Source: JBGPTK01 sp963797765 (GTDB lineage: Bacteria; Acidobacteriota; Terriglobia; Acidiferrales; UBA7541). Taken from it: a stretch of 64,000 nucleotides of DNA. The notes beneath the pieces were generated by a model. It was not told the origin of the DNA and ran no database searches. It worked only from the letters and a program-made list of their open reading frames with translations. The translations under genes were made by a program, and so were the position numbers. How positions within the stretch are numbered: the stretch's first letter is position 1; each line of letters begins with the position of its first letter. The DNA is taken from positions 620,001-684,000 of the forward strand of contig CAWCQU010000002.1 of NCBI GenBank assembly GCA_963797765.1, given 5' to 3'. Below are positions 55,754-64,000 of this stretch, one piece after another.

Positions 55754-57394
55754 TCAGTGCGCGTGGATCAGTTTTGGCGGCGCGCCAATTTCTTCGATCA
55801 TGGCTATGCTGATTGCGTCGAATGCGGCTACTGCGTCCGGGCCGGTTTGTGCGCTGTTATTTTCGAACATGGAGAAAATTAGCTTAGCCCCGCCGAGAGT
55901 TGTGGCAAATCCTGACATCGAGCGCACGTGCTCGAGCGAGCCTGTCTTGGCCTGAATGCGTCCTGCGGCAACGGTATTTTTCAGGCGGTTTTCGAGCGTG
56001 CCATCTTTTCCCGCAACCGGCAGTGTGGAAATATACGCTTCTCCCCACGGTTGCGCCGCGATGTAGCGGAGAAGCGTGGCCATGGCTCGTGGAGTGACGA
56101 GATTATCGCGAGTGAGGCCCGAACCGTCTTCGAGAATTACGTCGCCATCTGGAACTCCGGCGGACTTCAGGAAGTCCTGCTCCACTTTCAGGCCCGCTTC
56201 GGTGGAACCGACGCCGGATTTTTCGCGGGCGACGGCGCGCAACAAAATTTCCGAATGCAGATTCTGGCTGATCTTGGCGAGCAGGCGGACGACCTCGATC
56301 AGCGGGACGGAGAAGTGCTCGGCGAGCACGAGGCGCTGAGCCTGGGGAGAGGAAGCCTCGGTAGGGGGCGCGAATAAGACTCCCGGCTCTTGCGGCGGGG
56401 CGTGATGAACGCGCGCCTGTCCCATCACACGCACGCCGCGCGCTTCTAACAATTTTTTCAAAGCGCGCGCCGCGCAGGCGGCCGGATCGCTCATGGCAAG
56501 ATCAAGCTTGGTGGGCGGCGATGAAAGCGGAATCGAACCGCGCAATAACGTGGAGGGTGATCCTGGCTGGCGCACAACTTCCAGTTTCAACTTTGAATTA
56601 TGTTCAGCGGTAGTGATGTCGTAGGCGAGGGAATCCGAGCCGTCGCACGGCTCGATGCTTACGAGTGCGGGAACTCCGGCACGATCGCCCGGCTGCACGT
56701 CAATGCTGAGCGAATTGTCGTTGAATGAAATGGCGCTAACCGGGGCGCCGAAACCGAAAAAAAGATCTCCGGTTGTCCAGCCGGCGGGGTAAGGATCGTA
56801 GGGGAAAAAACTGTCGTCGCCGATGACGTCGCCTTCGATTTGCTTCACGCTCTTTGCCGCGATTACATCGGCCATTTCGGCGAGCACTTTATCGGCCGGG
56901 CCTTCACGCTGGAGCTTGTCCTGAAAAGGCAATTTGTGATTGGAAAGATCGGGATCGCCGCGGCCCACAAAAATCAGGTCGCCGCGGAGAATTCCGTTTT
57001 CGTTCAAAGTACCGGAACTTTCAATGGTTGTTCGGAAGCGGTAATCCGGCCCGAAAGTGGCCAGCGCGAGCGCAGTGGTAAAAACTTTTGTGTTTGAGGC
57101 GGGGACAAAATATCGATTGGAATTGAGGTCGTAAAGCGTGTCACCCGTCTGCGCGTCGAGAACGATCATGCCCCAATAGCCTTTTTCGGCATGAGCCTCG
57201 GCGAGCGCCTGGTCCACGCGAATGCTGAAGCGGGCAAGATCGCTGCGCATTTGCGAAGGAGGCAGATCGGTGGCGGTCTTGGGCTGAATTACGGATTGCC
57301 GCGGGACACGTTCGGGCAAGGGTGCTTGTGACGCCGCGGGCAGCACGAATATCGCGCCAGCCGCGAGGACGCAGATTGAGCGAAATAATTTCAT
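55754..57394 (-). CDS. dacB: D-Ala-D-Ala carboxypeptidase/endopeptidase (PBP4, DacB)
   Basis: 546 residues from ATG 57394; ATG 57409 is an alternative. Signal peptide ends near PAASQA. The penicillin-binding motifs are SxxK in ASNTKVF, SxN in ISQNLHSE and KTG in QAKTGSLEHV. The large insert between the first two motifs is typical of class C PBPs. It trims or cleaves peptidoglycan cross-links in the periplasm. Confidence 0.94.
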   Translation of the reverse strand: MKLFRSICVLAAGAIFVLPAASQAPLPERVPRQSVIQPKTATDLPPSQMRSDLARFSIRVDQALAEAHAEKGYWGMIVLDAQTGDTLYDLNSNRYFVPASNTKVFTTALALATFGPDYRFRTTIESSGTLNENGILRGDLIFVGRGDPDLSNHKLPFQDKLQREGPADKVLAEMADVIAAKSVKQIEGDVIGDDSFFPYDPYPAGWTTGDLFFGFGAPVSAISFNDNSLSIDVQPGDRAGVPALVSIEPCDGSDSLAYDITTAEHNSKLKLEVVRQPGSPSTLLRGSIPLSSPPTKLDLAMSDPAACAARALKKLLEARGVRVMGQARVHHAPPQEPGVLFAPPTEASSPQAQRLVLAEHFSVPLIEVVRLLAKISQNLHSEILLRAVAREKSGVGSTEAGLKVEQDFLKSAGVPDGDVILEDGSGLTRDNLVTPRAMATLLRYIAAQPWGEAYISTLPVAGKDGTLENRLKNTVAAGRIQAKTGSLEHVRSMSGFATTLGGAKLIFSMFENNSAQTGPDAVAAFDAISIAMIEEIGAPPKLIHAH

Positions 57395-57627
57395 TCGAAG
57401 GACAGCCATCCCGCTGTTTCTCGGGCTTAAAAACCGCGACCGCGATTATATTCCAGCGACAGCCTAACTTCGCCAGCAAACCGGGTTGGCCCCCCGGCCC
57501 TCGGGCTTGTTGGAATTAGGGGCCGTTGTAACTACAGTGCGAGCTACCCCACAAATACAGGAACTAATAGATGGCCTCCAACCGGGGGAAACACTACGAT
57601 GTTTGCCGCCAGTTAGGAGGATCGTTG

Positions 57628-58341
57628 ATGAGGAAAGTAACAATCACGTTAGCTGCACTGGTGATGGCTGCCATGCCGGCCTTTGCGGACAAAGACACCA
57701 AAGTTGATAATCGCCTGCAGGAAAGCGGCGAAGTGCTGAAGGAAGTGCTGAATGTGCCGGACGATATTCCCCAAGACCTGCTGGACAAGGCCGAGTGTGT
57801 GATCGTGGTGCCTTCGGTGAAAAAAGCGGCGTTCATTGTAGGCGCCAGCTACGGCAAAGGCGTAATGACTTGCCGCACTGGCCCGCACTGGAGCGGTGCA
57901 TGGGGCGCGCCTACGATGATGGCCCTGGAAGGCGGCAGCGTGGGATTGCAGATCGGCGGGCAGGCAACCGACTTCGTGATTCTGGTTATGAATCCGCGGG
58001 GTGCTGATTCGCTGCTGAGCAGCAAAGTGAAGATTGGCGCCGACGCTTCAGCGGCCGCGGGCCCCAAAGGACGCGATGCGGAAGCGGATACCGATGTTTA
58101 CATGCGCGCTGAAATGTTGACTTATTCCCGCGCTCAGGGATTGTTCGCCGGAATATCGCTGGAAGGTTCCACGCTCCGCCCGGACAATGATGCCAACAAG
58201 CAAATTTACGGGCGCGAAGTGGACCCGAAGCAAATTGTGCGGGAAAATTCCGTGCATGCACCTTCGGAGGCAAGTCTTCTTCTGGACGTACTGAACAAGC
58301 GTTCGCCCAAGAACTTGTCCGACCCCAAGTCCCTCGAATAA
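57628..58341 (+). CDS. SYLF-domain (Ysc84-like) exported protein
   Basis: 237 residues from ATG 57628 with TAGGAGGA upstream. Signal peptide ends PAFADK. The SYLF domain follows: RLQESGEVLKEVLN, CVIVVPSVKKAAFIVGASYGKGV, GGSVGLQIGGQATDFVILVMN and the closing MRAEMLTYSRAQGLFAGISLEGS. SYLF proteins bind phosphoinositides or lipids in eukaryotes; bacterial exported forms have unknown roles. It is a single gene. Confidence 0.92.
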   Translation: MRKVTITLAALVMAAMPAFADKDTKVDNRLQESGEVLKEVLNVPDDIPQDLLDKAECVIVVPSVKKAAFIVGASYGKGVMTCRTGPHWSGAWGAPTMMALEGGSVGLQIGGQATDFVILVMNPRGADSLLSSKVKIGADASAAAGPKGRDAEADTDVYMRAEMLTYSRAQGLFAGISLEGSTLRPDNDANKQIYGREVDPKQIVRENSVHAPSEASLLLDVLNKRSPKNLSDPKSLE

Positions 58342-58670
58342 ATATTTCCTGTTCCGGATGCCGCGCGCGTCTTCTTAATTATTTAATTTTATATGACGCG
58401 TGCGGCGCCGGGGGCAGTTCGTGCCTCCCGCTCTGCGCTCGCAGTTGAAAGTTAAAGATGCCACCCTCCCGACAGAATTCGTCGGGCGAGGAAGGGTGGC
58501 GCTACACGACCACTCCTGCTCGACGTTTCCATACGGACTCTGAAGCTCCGACCCCCTAAAAACCTGGACTAAACTCAATTTAGAACAGCACCCCACATCC
58601 GCTTCGCTTGCCGCGCTGCTTTTCTTCCCGTACTCTGTATTTCTCAATTTCGATCGATGAAGGAGTTGAA
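58342..58670. other. Intergenic region holding a REP-like element
   Basis: 329 bases with no gene. It begins AT-rich (TTAATTATTTAATTTTATATG, read at 58376), then contains the GC-rich repeat 58460-58557 and a ribosome binding site at 58661-58664. Confidence 0.6.
58460..58557 (-). repeat. REP-like palindrome with extended flank
   Basis: The long hairpin GCCACCCT...AGGGTGGC (58460-58500) has an inner stem and ends in GCTAC. Its flank, with an exact 22-base match at 58536-58557, is shared with the element at 34755-34852. Confidence 0.7.
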
Positions 58671-59312
58671 TTGCTCTGCGCGATTTGCAATAAACGTCCG
58701 GCGAAGCGGTTCTGTCCCGCGAAGGGAGAGAAAATCTGCGCCATCTGCTGCGGGACGGAACGCGAAGTTACGATCGATTGCCCATCGGACTGTTCTTATT
58801 TGATCTCCGCCCGGCGATATGAAAATGAACATCGCAAGCCGATCACCGCGGAACAGGTGCCCTATCGCGATGTGCAGGTTCCATCGGAATTCGTCCGAGA
58901 ACGGCGCGATGTGGTTTCCGGCCTGGGCATGACGATCCTGAAATTCGCGGCGGAAAATAAAGCGCTCGACGATTCCGGAGCGAAAGAGGCGCTGGACGCG
59001 CTGGCGGAAACCTATCGCACGCTGAGTTCGGGCATTTTGTATGAAAAGGTTCCGGACGGACAGGTGGCACGCACGCTTTACGCGCAATTAAATCAATTTC
59101 TGCAGGACTTCAAAAAACAGGAATCGGAGCGAACGGGATTTTCCAACCTGAAGGATTCGCAGGTATTTCATCTGCTTATTTTTCTGCTACGGGTGGTGGC
59201 GCTGGAAACGCATCCCCGGCCGCGCTCGCGCGCGTTTCTGGATTTCCTGCGGGCGCAATTCCCGCGCGCGGCGGAACCGGAAAAGGAAGTTTCCCGCATT
59301 GTGATGCCTTAG
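58671..59312 (+). CDS. Cys-rich zinc-ribbon protein, unknown
   Basis: 213 residues from TTG 58671, chosen because AAGGAG lies seven bases upstream and the zinc module starts at once. Cys pattern: CAIC, C, CAICC, C, C within the first 40 residues (CAICNKRPAKRFCP, ICAICCG, DCPSDC), suggesting two zinc sites. The rest is helical and soluble (LDALAETYRTLSSGIL, LNQFLQDFKKQ, FHLLIFLLRVVALE). No named family known to me. It may be a regulator or an adaptor. Confidence 0.75.
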   Translation: MLCAICNKRPAKRFCPAKGEKICAICCGTEREVTIDCPSDCSYLISARRYENEHRKPITAEQVPYRDVQVPSEFVRERRDVVSGLGMTILKFAAENKALDDSGAKEALDALAETYRTLSSGILYEKVPDGQVARTLYAQLNQFLQDFKKQESERTGFSNLKDSQVFHLLIFLLRVVALETHPRPRSRAFLDFLRAQFPRAAEPEKEVSRIVMP

Positions 59313-59337
59313 GGCGGCCTCACGTTGCGAATGAACA

Positions 59338-59362
59338 GGGCGCGGCTGAAGCCGGCCCCTAT
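59338..59362 (-). repeat. REP-like palindrome (degenerate)
   Basis: GGGCGCGGCT-GAA-GCCGGCCCCTAT, near copy of 45436-45460; the GTAG is changed to ATAG. Confidence 0.55.
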
Positions 59363-59388
59363 ATGAGATCTCGGGCGATTGTCATTGT

Positions 59389-60537
59389 TTAAAGAGTTTC
59401 TGAGAAACCGTTGAACGCGAGCTGTGGAGAGCGCCACTCACGTGAATGCGGAGACTCCGGGCGAATGCCCAGGCTATACTTTGTGCGAAGTGCGGCTACT
59501 CGGGCCGAGATTTCTTTTTTGTAGGATTCCGGAGCGTGGCCGGTGCGGCGGTACCAATCGCGGTAACGCTGAGCGAGCTTCGGAAACATCTGTTCCACAA
59601 AGGGAAGAAATTCCTTCAGCGCCGAGGGCATCAGGAAAAGCACGCCTCCCGCCAGCCACAGCGCTCCGGCGTCCCGAGCGGCGCGGGCCAGAGCATCCAG
59701 ATGTTGCTCGCTATCAGTTAGGCCGGGAAGAATTGGCGACACGAAAACGCCGGCGGCAAGGCCCGCATCGCGCAACTTGCGCACGGCGGCCAGCCGCAAA
59801 TCCGGCCGGGGGGCGCGCGGCTCGAGCATGCGGGCCAGACGTGTGCGCAGAGTGGTTACTGTAATGTTGATGGTCAGCGAAGAACGGGCGGCCAGGCGCT
59901 TTAGAACGTCTATATCACGAACCACCTGGTTTGATTTTGTGGTAATCGAAACACTTAGTCCTTCGCGTTCCGCCATCTTCTCAAGAACGGCGCGCGTGGC
60001 GCCGAATTCACCTTCAGCGGGTTGATACGGGTCCGTGGCTGTTCCGATCGCGATATGTTCGCCCCAGATTTTTTCGGCACTCAGGTCGCGCGCCGTTAAC
60101 GGTCCCACGTTTTGCTTCACGTAGATCTTCCGCTCGAATTCCGATCCATCAAGTTCCATATATTCATGGGTATAGCGGGCGTAGCAATAGCGGCATCCGA
60201 ATTCGCAGCCGCGATAGGGGTTCACGGTAAAGCGGAAGGGGACTCGTTCCGAATCGCAGTGGTTCAGGATCGATCGAACTGGCAGCTCAAAATACTCGGT
60301 CCCCCGCCGGACATCGGCAAGAGGGGAGGAAGCGGCGAGGCGAGCGATGCCGACGAGCTTCTCCATGGGCTTCGGTCTCCCGTCAGGCACAGGAGTGGGC
60401 GTTGAAGCGTCACAGGGAGGCTTGGGGGCGCCGGCAATCGCGTCAGGGGGAAATAAGGTGAGGCAGGCCGAATTCGACGGGCGTGGACGGTGCGAAAGCG
60501 GCTCCGGTGCCAATCGAAATGTGGGTAAAGTGGCCAT
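59389..60537 (-). CDS. Radical SAM protein, SplB/PA0069-like
   Basis: 382 residues. The radical SAM cluster motif is YRGCEFGCRYCYARYTHEY (CxxxCxxC). ERKIYVKQN, IAIGTATDPYQPAEG, LSVSITTKSNQVVRDIDVL and AGVFVSPILPGLTD are typical of the PA0069 branch related to spore photoproduct lyase. The chemistry of this branch is unknown, possibly DNA repair. The first 60 residues are Pro-rich and may be non-coding; a later start near residue 57 (MEKLVGIARLAAS) is possible. Confidence 0.88.
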   Translation of the reverse strand: MATLPTFRLAPEPLSHRPRPSNSACLTLFPPDAIAGAPKPPCDASTPTPVPDGRPKPMEKLVGIARLAASSPLADVRRGTEYFELPVRSILNHCDSERVPFRFTVNPYRGCEFGCRYCYARYTHEYMELDGSEFERKIYVKQNVGPLTARDLSAEKIWGEHIAIGTATDPYQPAEGEFGATRAVLEKMAEREGLSVSITTKSNQVVRDIDVLKRLAARSSLTINITVTTLRTRLARMLEPRAPRPDLRLAAVRKLRDAGLAAGVFVSPILPGLTDSEQHLDALARAARDAGALWLAGGVLFLMPSALKEFLPFVEQMFPKLAQRYRDWYRRTGHAPESYKKEISARVAALRTKYSLGIRPESPHSREWRSPQLAFNGFSETL

Positions 60538-60706
60538 TAAATGCCTCGCCGCACAGAGGAGGACTATATTCGCCTTTTGTTCGCCATGTCAAGGGGTTTC
60601 TTCGCTATTTCTTCGCTCTTATCTGCAAGCGCATCGACTTTTTGTTTTCTGACCGATGCAGATGGCGCGCCCGGCTATACTCGGCAAACAGGGTTGGGGT
60701 AACCCC

Positions 60707-61321
60707 GTGAGCGAAGCTGGCATAGGAATATTGATTATTGACGACGATCTGGATAGCCAGCTCGCCTTGCGCTACGTGTTGGATGCCGAGGATTGGCGCG
60801 TGCGCGTGGTGCCGCTGGTCCATCACGGTCTCGCCGACCTGGCTACAGGAGACTGGACGCTGGTCCTGGTTAATGTGGCGCTAACAGACCTGAGCGGAGA
60901 AGTTTTTCAAATGTTGAAAGACCTGGCCCAGGCGGACGTGGCGGCGGACGGACGAAAAGCCGTCCGCGTACTTTTTCTGATTCCGGAGCTGCTAGCACGG
61001 GAAGCGAAGCCGGTGATGGATCGTTTCAGCCTTCCTTACGTTCTGAAGCCGTTCCATTTAAATGATTTTCTGGACAAGGTGGGCGACCTTTTGATCGAGG
61101 CGCAAGTACTGAAAAATCCCATCCGGCAGATTCGGCCCGAGCCCACGGCCAGTGACCGCCGGAAAAAAGACCGGCGCGCGGGGCAGGAACGGCGAATGAC
61201 CATGTTCGCATCGCGCGAAGATTACCAGATGTCCGAAGAAGATTTGCTGGAATACGAACGCCAGGAGCAGGAAGAACAGAAGAAACGGCAACAGAAAGAG
61301 AAGCAATTGGAAAACTTGTAG
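60707..61321 (+). CDS. Receiver-like protein lacking the phospho-acceptor Asp
   Basis: 204 residues from GTG 60707; an in-frame ATG at 60656 would add 17. The receiver fold is clear: IIDDD (12-14), VLVNVALTDLSG where residue 56 is Asn in place of the phosphorylated Asp, and YVLKPFHLNDFL with the conserved Lys. It therefore cannot be phosphorylated in the usual way. After residue 130 comes a basic stretch (DRRKKDRRAGQERR) and an acidic/basic coiled coil (SEEDLLEYERQEQEEQKKR). No DNA-binding or enzymatic output domain. Confidence 0.82.
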   Translation: MSEAGIGILIIDDDLDSQLALRYVLDAEDWRVRVVPLVHHGLADLATGDWTLVLVNVALTDLSGEVFQMLKDLAQADVAADGRKAVRVLFLIPELLAREAKPVMDRFSLPYVLKPFHLNDFLDKVGDLLIEAQVLKNPIRQIRPEPTASDRRKKDRRAGQERRMTMFASREDYQMSEEDLLEYERQEQEEQKKRQQKEKQLENL

Positions 61322-61592
61322 GCTGTCAGTTTATGCCTCCCCTTATTTCCCTTTAAACGAGAATTCCTTCAACCACTCAGCCGAGTTTCTTATTCATGCG
61401 TGGCACGCGCGTAAATTCGCGCAGGTTACTCTGGATCCTTCACCGCGCAAAAACCGCTAGTTCAGGATGACAACCAAACCGTCCCTCCGAGTTTGTTCAA
61501 AAACCCTGCAAGAAATTCCTGGCGCCCCGTTCTCCGTATAGCAGGCTGCCTGCCACAGGCGTGCGGCCTGGAATGGTGCCAGGGAGGATTTT

Positions 61593-62798
61593 ATGAAGCA
61601 TTGGATCTTGCAGGGATGGACTTTGCAGAGCATGGCGGCGTCCGCGTTGCTGGCTGGATCGCTGGCTACTGGATTTATTTTCGGTTGGGGCTCATCAAGC
61701 TCCGCTGAAACCGGCGGAAAGGATGCAGCGCCGTCGGGACGGGAAGGCTGGCGAATCGCTGAACCGATCACGTACGAAGGCTTGAGCGTCTTTCCTGTAT
61801 TGGCGCGAGATACGGCAGACACCAGCGCGTTCGTGACGTTGGATGAAGCGCTGGCCTCGGGCGAGGCGATTGTCACCGAACAGGGCAACGAAATTTTGCG
61901 GCGCTCGCGCGATGACCGGCCGGGAGGACGGCCAATTCCACTGCAAGGAGGAGGCGCGCAGGTGAACCAACTTGTACTGGTGAATCGGAGTTCGAAGCCA
62001 TTGCTGCTGCTCGCCGGAGAAGTGGTGTCCGGCGGGAAGCAGGATCGCATCATCGGCAAAGACCGTATTGTGCCGGTGGGCGCGGAGCCATTGCCGCTGG
62101 ACGTTTTTTGCGTCGAGCACGGCCGCTGGGCGAATTCTTCCTCGAATTTTGCGTCAGCGAAGATGATGGTACATCCGAGTGTTCGCGAGAAAGCCGCGGT
62201 AGCTCAGAACCAAAGTGAAGTGTGGGCCGCGGTGCGGAACGGCTCAACCTCGCAATCGCCCACGGTCAGCGGGGCGAGTCCTGGCGCTGCATCGCCTCCG
62301 GCTGCCCAGCTTTCTCCAGATGTGCTGGGTGGCATTGCTGCAACCGAGGCTCCTACCGGGTCGTATGTGAAGATGTATAAATCAGAACACGTGTCCGGCT
62401 CGGTAGAAAACTTCGCCCAGGAAGTAATGCGCCGGTTCAATCGTGCGAGCGCCAGTTGGAAGGGTGAACACGTGATTGGGGTGGTTGTTGCATATGGCGG
62501 CGAAGTGGCGTGGAGCGACGTATTCGCATCATCGCAACTTTTCGATCGCTACTGGCCGAAGCTGCTGCGCAGTTATGTGGTGGAGGCGCTGGCGCGTCCG
62601 GGAACCAAGGAACAAGCATCGGTGGACGATGCCCGCGAATTTTTGCGCCAGGCGAAGGGACACGAGCGAGCGGAAAGCGAGCCGGGAGTTTATCGCTGGA
62701 TTGAACGCTCGGAAAATCGCGAGACGGAAATCGAATTGATTGCGCTGGCGCCGAAAACATTGACGCTGCATTGGATGAAAGTGTTGCGGACGAACTAG
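61593..62798 (+). CDS. Exported ARPP-1-domain protein
   Basis: 401 residues. An N-terminal hydrophobic segment (about 13-31) exports it. The ARPP-1 domain follows: ITYEGLSVFPVLAR, FVTLDEALASGEAIVTEQ, LVLVNRSSKPLLLLAGEVVSGGKQDRIIGKD, and PLDVFCVEHGRW. The middle (about 215-240) is a Ser/Pro/Ala-rich linker, and the C-terminal part shows RFNRASASWKGEHVIGVVVAYGGEV. The domain's function is unknown. Confidence 0.82.
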   Translation: MKHWILQGWTLQSMAASALLAGSLATGFIFGWGSSSSAETGGKDAAPSGREGWRIAEPITYEGLSVFPVLARDTADTSAFVTLDEALASGEAIVTEQGNEILRRSRDDRPGGRPIPLQGGGAQVNQLVLVNRSSKPLLLLAGEVVSGGKQDRIIGKDRIVPVGAEPLPLDVFCVEHGRWANSSSNFASAKMMVHPSVREKAAVAQNQSEVWAAVRNGSTSQSPTVSGASPGAASPPAAQLSPDVLGGIAATEAPTGSYVKMYKSEHVSGSVENFAQEVMRRFNRASASWKGEHVIGVVVAYGGEVAWSDVFASSQLFDRYWPKLLRSYVVEALARPGTKEQASVDDAREFLRQAKGHERAESEPGVYRWIERSENRETEIELIALAPKTLTLHWMKVLRTN

Positions 62799-62853
62799 CG
62801 AGTACACCTGAAATTGATTGGACTTGGCAAGGATGAGATCAAAATGAGCGGCC

Positions 62854-63843
62854 TTAAGGAATGTGCCTCCATTCCCTGAGGGGACCGAGAGCTTCCGTCT
62901 GTTTTAGGAAGAGATAGTCTTCCTTCGTGCGCGACCAGACAAGTTCCTCATCGAATTGGTCCTTCAAACCGTCAACAATTTGATTTGCCCATTTTCTGAT
63001 CATTGCAGTTTTCGGACTACCGCTGAGTACCGATGTGTATCTCACGCTAGTTCGCACGATGTAGTCTACATGCCCAAACTCCCTGTTCTGTTCCTCTGAG
63101 AACCCGGACAGCTGACGATATAGGCCGATCCCTCGCATATAGGAGAATGATTGAGTCCTTATAGTAATCGTACAATATGGGTTTTTCAGGAGGATCCTCC
63201 CGCCCTGCATATGGCCTTCAAGTTGTTCGGGTGCCTCAACCATAAGCTCAGTTCCAGGGGGAAGTACAAATCTCGAAGGAATTCCATCGTGAACATGGGC
63301 GAAGTAGTTGCCCTTAAGACGAGTTTCTATTTCGCTTGCCTGATACACACGACCTGGAAGGCCAGATGCTCCCTCAGTTGGTTGATAAACCTCAACGGGC
63401 GAAGAAGACTGACTGAATTTGTTGAATTCCATCTGCCAGCCGCCTGGATAATGCGTTCCAATCCAGTCGACGATCACTTTTTGAAGCAGGTGGTTGTACA
63501 GCGTCAGAGTGGCTTCAGTCTCGGAATCTTCGAAGAATTTTGGGTTCTGTTTGAAAAGTTCTCTAGTTTCAAACAAGACTAGAGGAAACCGCCTCCCCAT
63601 GGTGATCCAAGGCAGATCTACCGGCAAATTCTCCTTGTATCTTATTTGAAAGCTTGCTTGGAATGCCTCATCCCTATTGTCTAGGCTTCCAGATATGAAA
63701 CCCGCAAGGAAGATTGCGGCGAGCGATGCGACCGCAATTGGAATTATCGCATTGAGAAGCCTGTCAGAGTCCCTATTAATGTAGACAAATGCGAATGCAA
63801 TATTTGTGAGTACAATGACTGCAACAAGCAAGCCGAACTTCAT
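62854..63843 (-). CDS. Membrane-anchored protein, unknown
   Basis: 329 residues. Two N-terminal membrane segments (about 2-22 and 31-51) are followed by a large soluble domain. The domain contains PVDLPWITMGRRFPLVLFETRELF, VIVDWIGTHYPGGWQMEF and ILLKNPYCTITIRTQSFSYMRGIGLYRQL. I recognise no family. The GC content is lower than in the neighbouring genes, suggesting transfer. The stop is convergent with the ARPP-1 gene. Confidence 0.75.
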   Translation of the reverse strand: MKFGLLVAVIVLTNIAFAFVYINRDSDRLLNAIIPIAVASLAAIFLAGFISGSLDNRDEAFQASFQIRYKENLPVDLPWITMGRRFPLVLFETRELFKQNPKFFEDSETEATLTLYNHLLQKVIVDWIGTHYPGGWQMEFNKFSQSSSPVEVYQPTEGASGLPGRVYQASEIETRLKGNYFAHVHDGIPSRFVLPPGTELMVEAPEQLEGHMQGGRILLKNPYCTITIRTQSFSYMRGIGLYRQLSGFSEEQNREFGHVDYIVRTSVRYTSVLSGSPKTAMIRKWANQIVDGLKDQFDEELVWSRTKEDYLFLKQTEALGPLREWRHIP

Positions 63844-64000
63844 GGACTTCCTCCAGGTCGGTCAAGTCTAGCTTGGAATCGTCCCCTACACATTACTTAT
63901 GCAGTGCGTCGGTTTCAACAGCATGCATAATATCACTGAGGTAACTTACGGAGTAGCGAACGAGGTTGATGCCAATAGGCGCTGGTAAGCGGCGGTATTC

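Overview
The window is from the chromosome of an Acidobacteriota bacterium, probably class Terriglobia. The 16S gene has the general bacterial signatures. The protein set fits that phylum: a reaction-centre-type cytochrome c, DUF3052 and DUF2231 proteins, a PA0069-type radical SAM enzyme, a PEP-CTERM-like tail and a PknB-type kinase scrap. No computed placement was possible. Most genes are GC-rich. Lower-GC islands lie at about 2.9-3.9, 37.7-38.9 and 62.9-63.9 kb.

Layout. 1-0.65 kb: 5' part of a Na+/H+ antiporter. 0.87-2.9 kb: a free-standing 16S rRNA gene with its own promoter, boxA, a hairpin in the leader and a terminator. No 23S, 5S or spacer tRNA follows. A solitary tRNA-Ile(GAT) lies 10 kb away on the other strand. 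3-22 kb: mostly single-gene housekeeping units (thioesterase, esterase, MsrB, methyltransferase, cytochrome c, amidohydrolase, PfkB kinase, SerC, epimerase, SulP transporter, RidA, an M1-like pseudo-peptidase, Rel). 22.5-31.3 kb: a minus-strand block tgt-yajC-secD-secF-tonB-exbB-exbD-exbD-exbD-TPR, joining Sec export and Ton energy transduction.

31.3-42.4 kb is a decaying accessory region. It holds a multiply frameshifted YIP1 gene, a decayed IS110 transposase beside orphan oligopeptide ABC ATPases, a frameshifted MFS transporter, a decayed hypothetical gene, a truncated DUF2231 copy, a frameshifted ABC-2 permease and a kinase fragment. 42.4-46.5 kb holds exported or membrane proteins, including a candidate L,D-transpeptidase-like protein and the intact DUF2231 paralogue. 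46.8-53 kb is an information-processing cluster (rpoD, dnaG, mutS2). 53.2-63.8 kb holds an amber-interrupted ORF, an SPFH lipoprotein, a LOG protein, a PBP4-type carboxypeptidase, a SYLF protein, a zinc-ribbon protein, a radical SAM enzyme, a receiver-like protein lacking its phospho-acceptor, an ARPP-1 protein and an unknown membrane protein.

About ten short palindromes, nearly all beginning GTAG on the minus strand, are scattered through 34-60 kb. They have the form of REP elements mobilised by RAYT transposases. I saw no CRISPR array, prophage or complete insertion sequence. I did not find a clearly new multi-gene system. The strongest leads are the unlinked 16S gene, the REP family, the Sec-Ton gene block, and two apparent pseudoenzymes (M1 peptidase with E to A; receiver with D to N).
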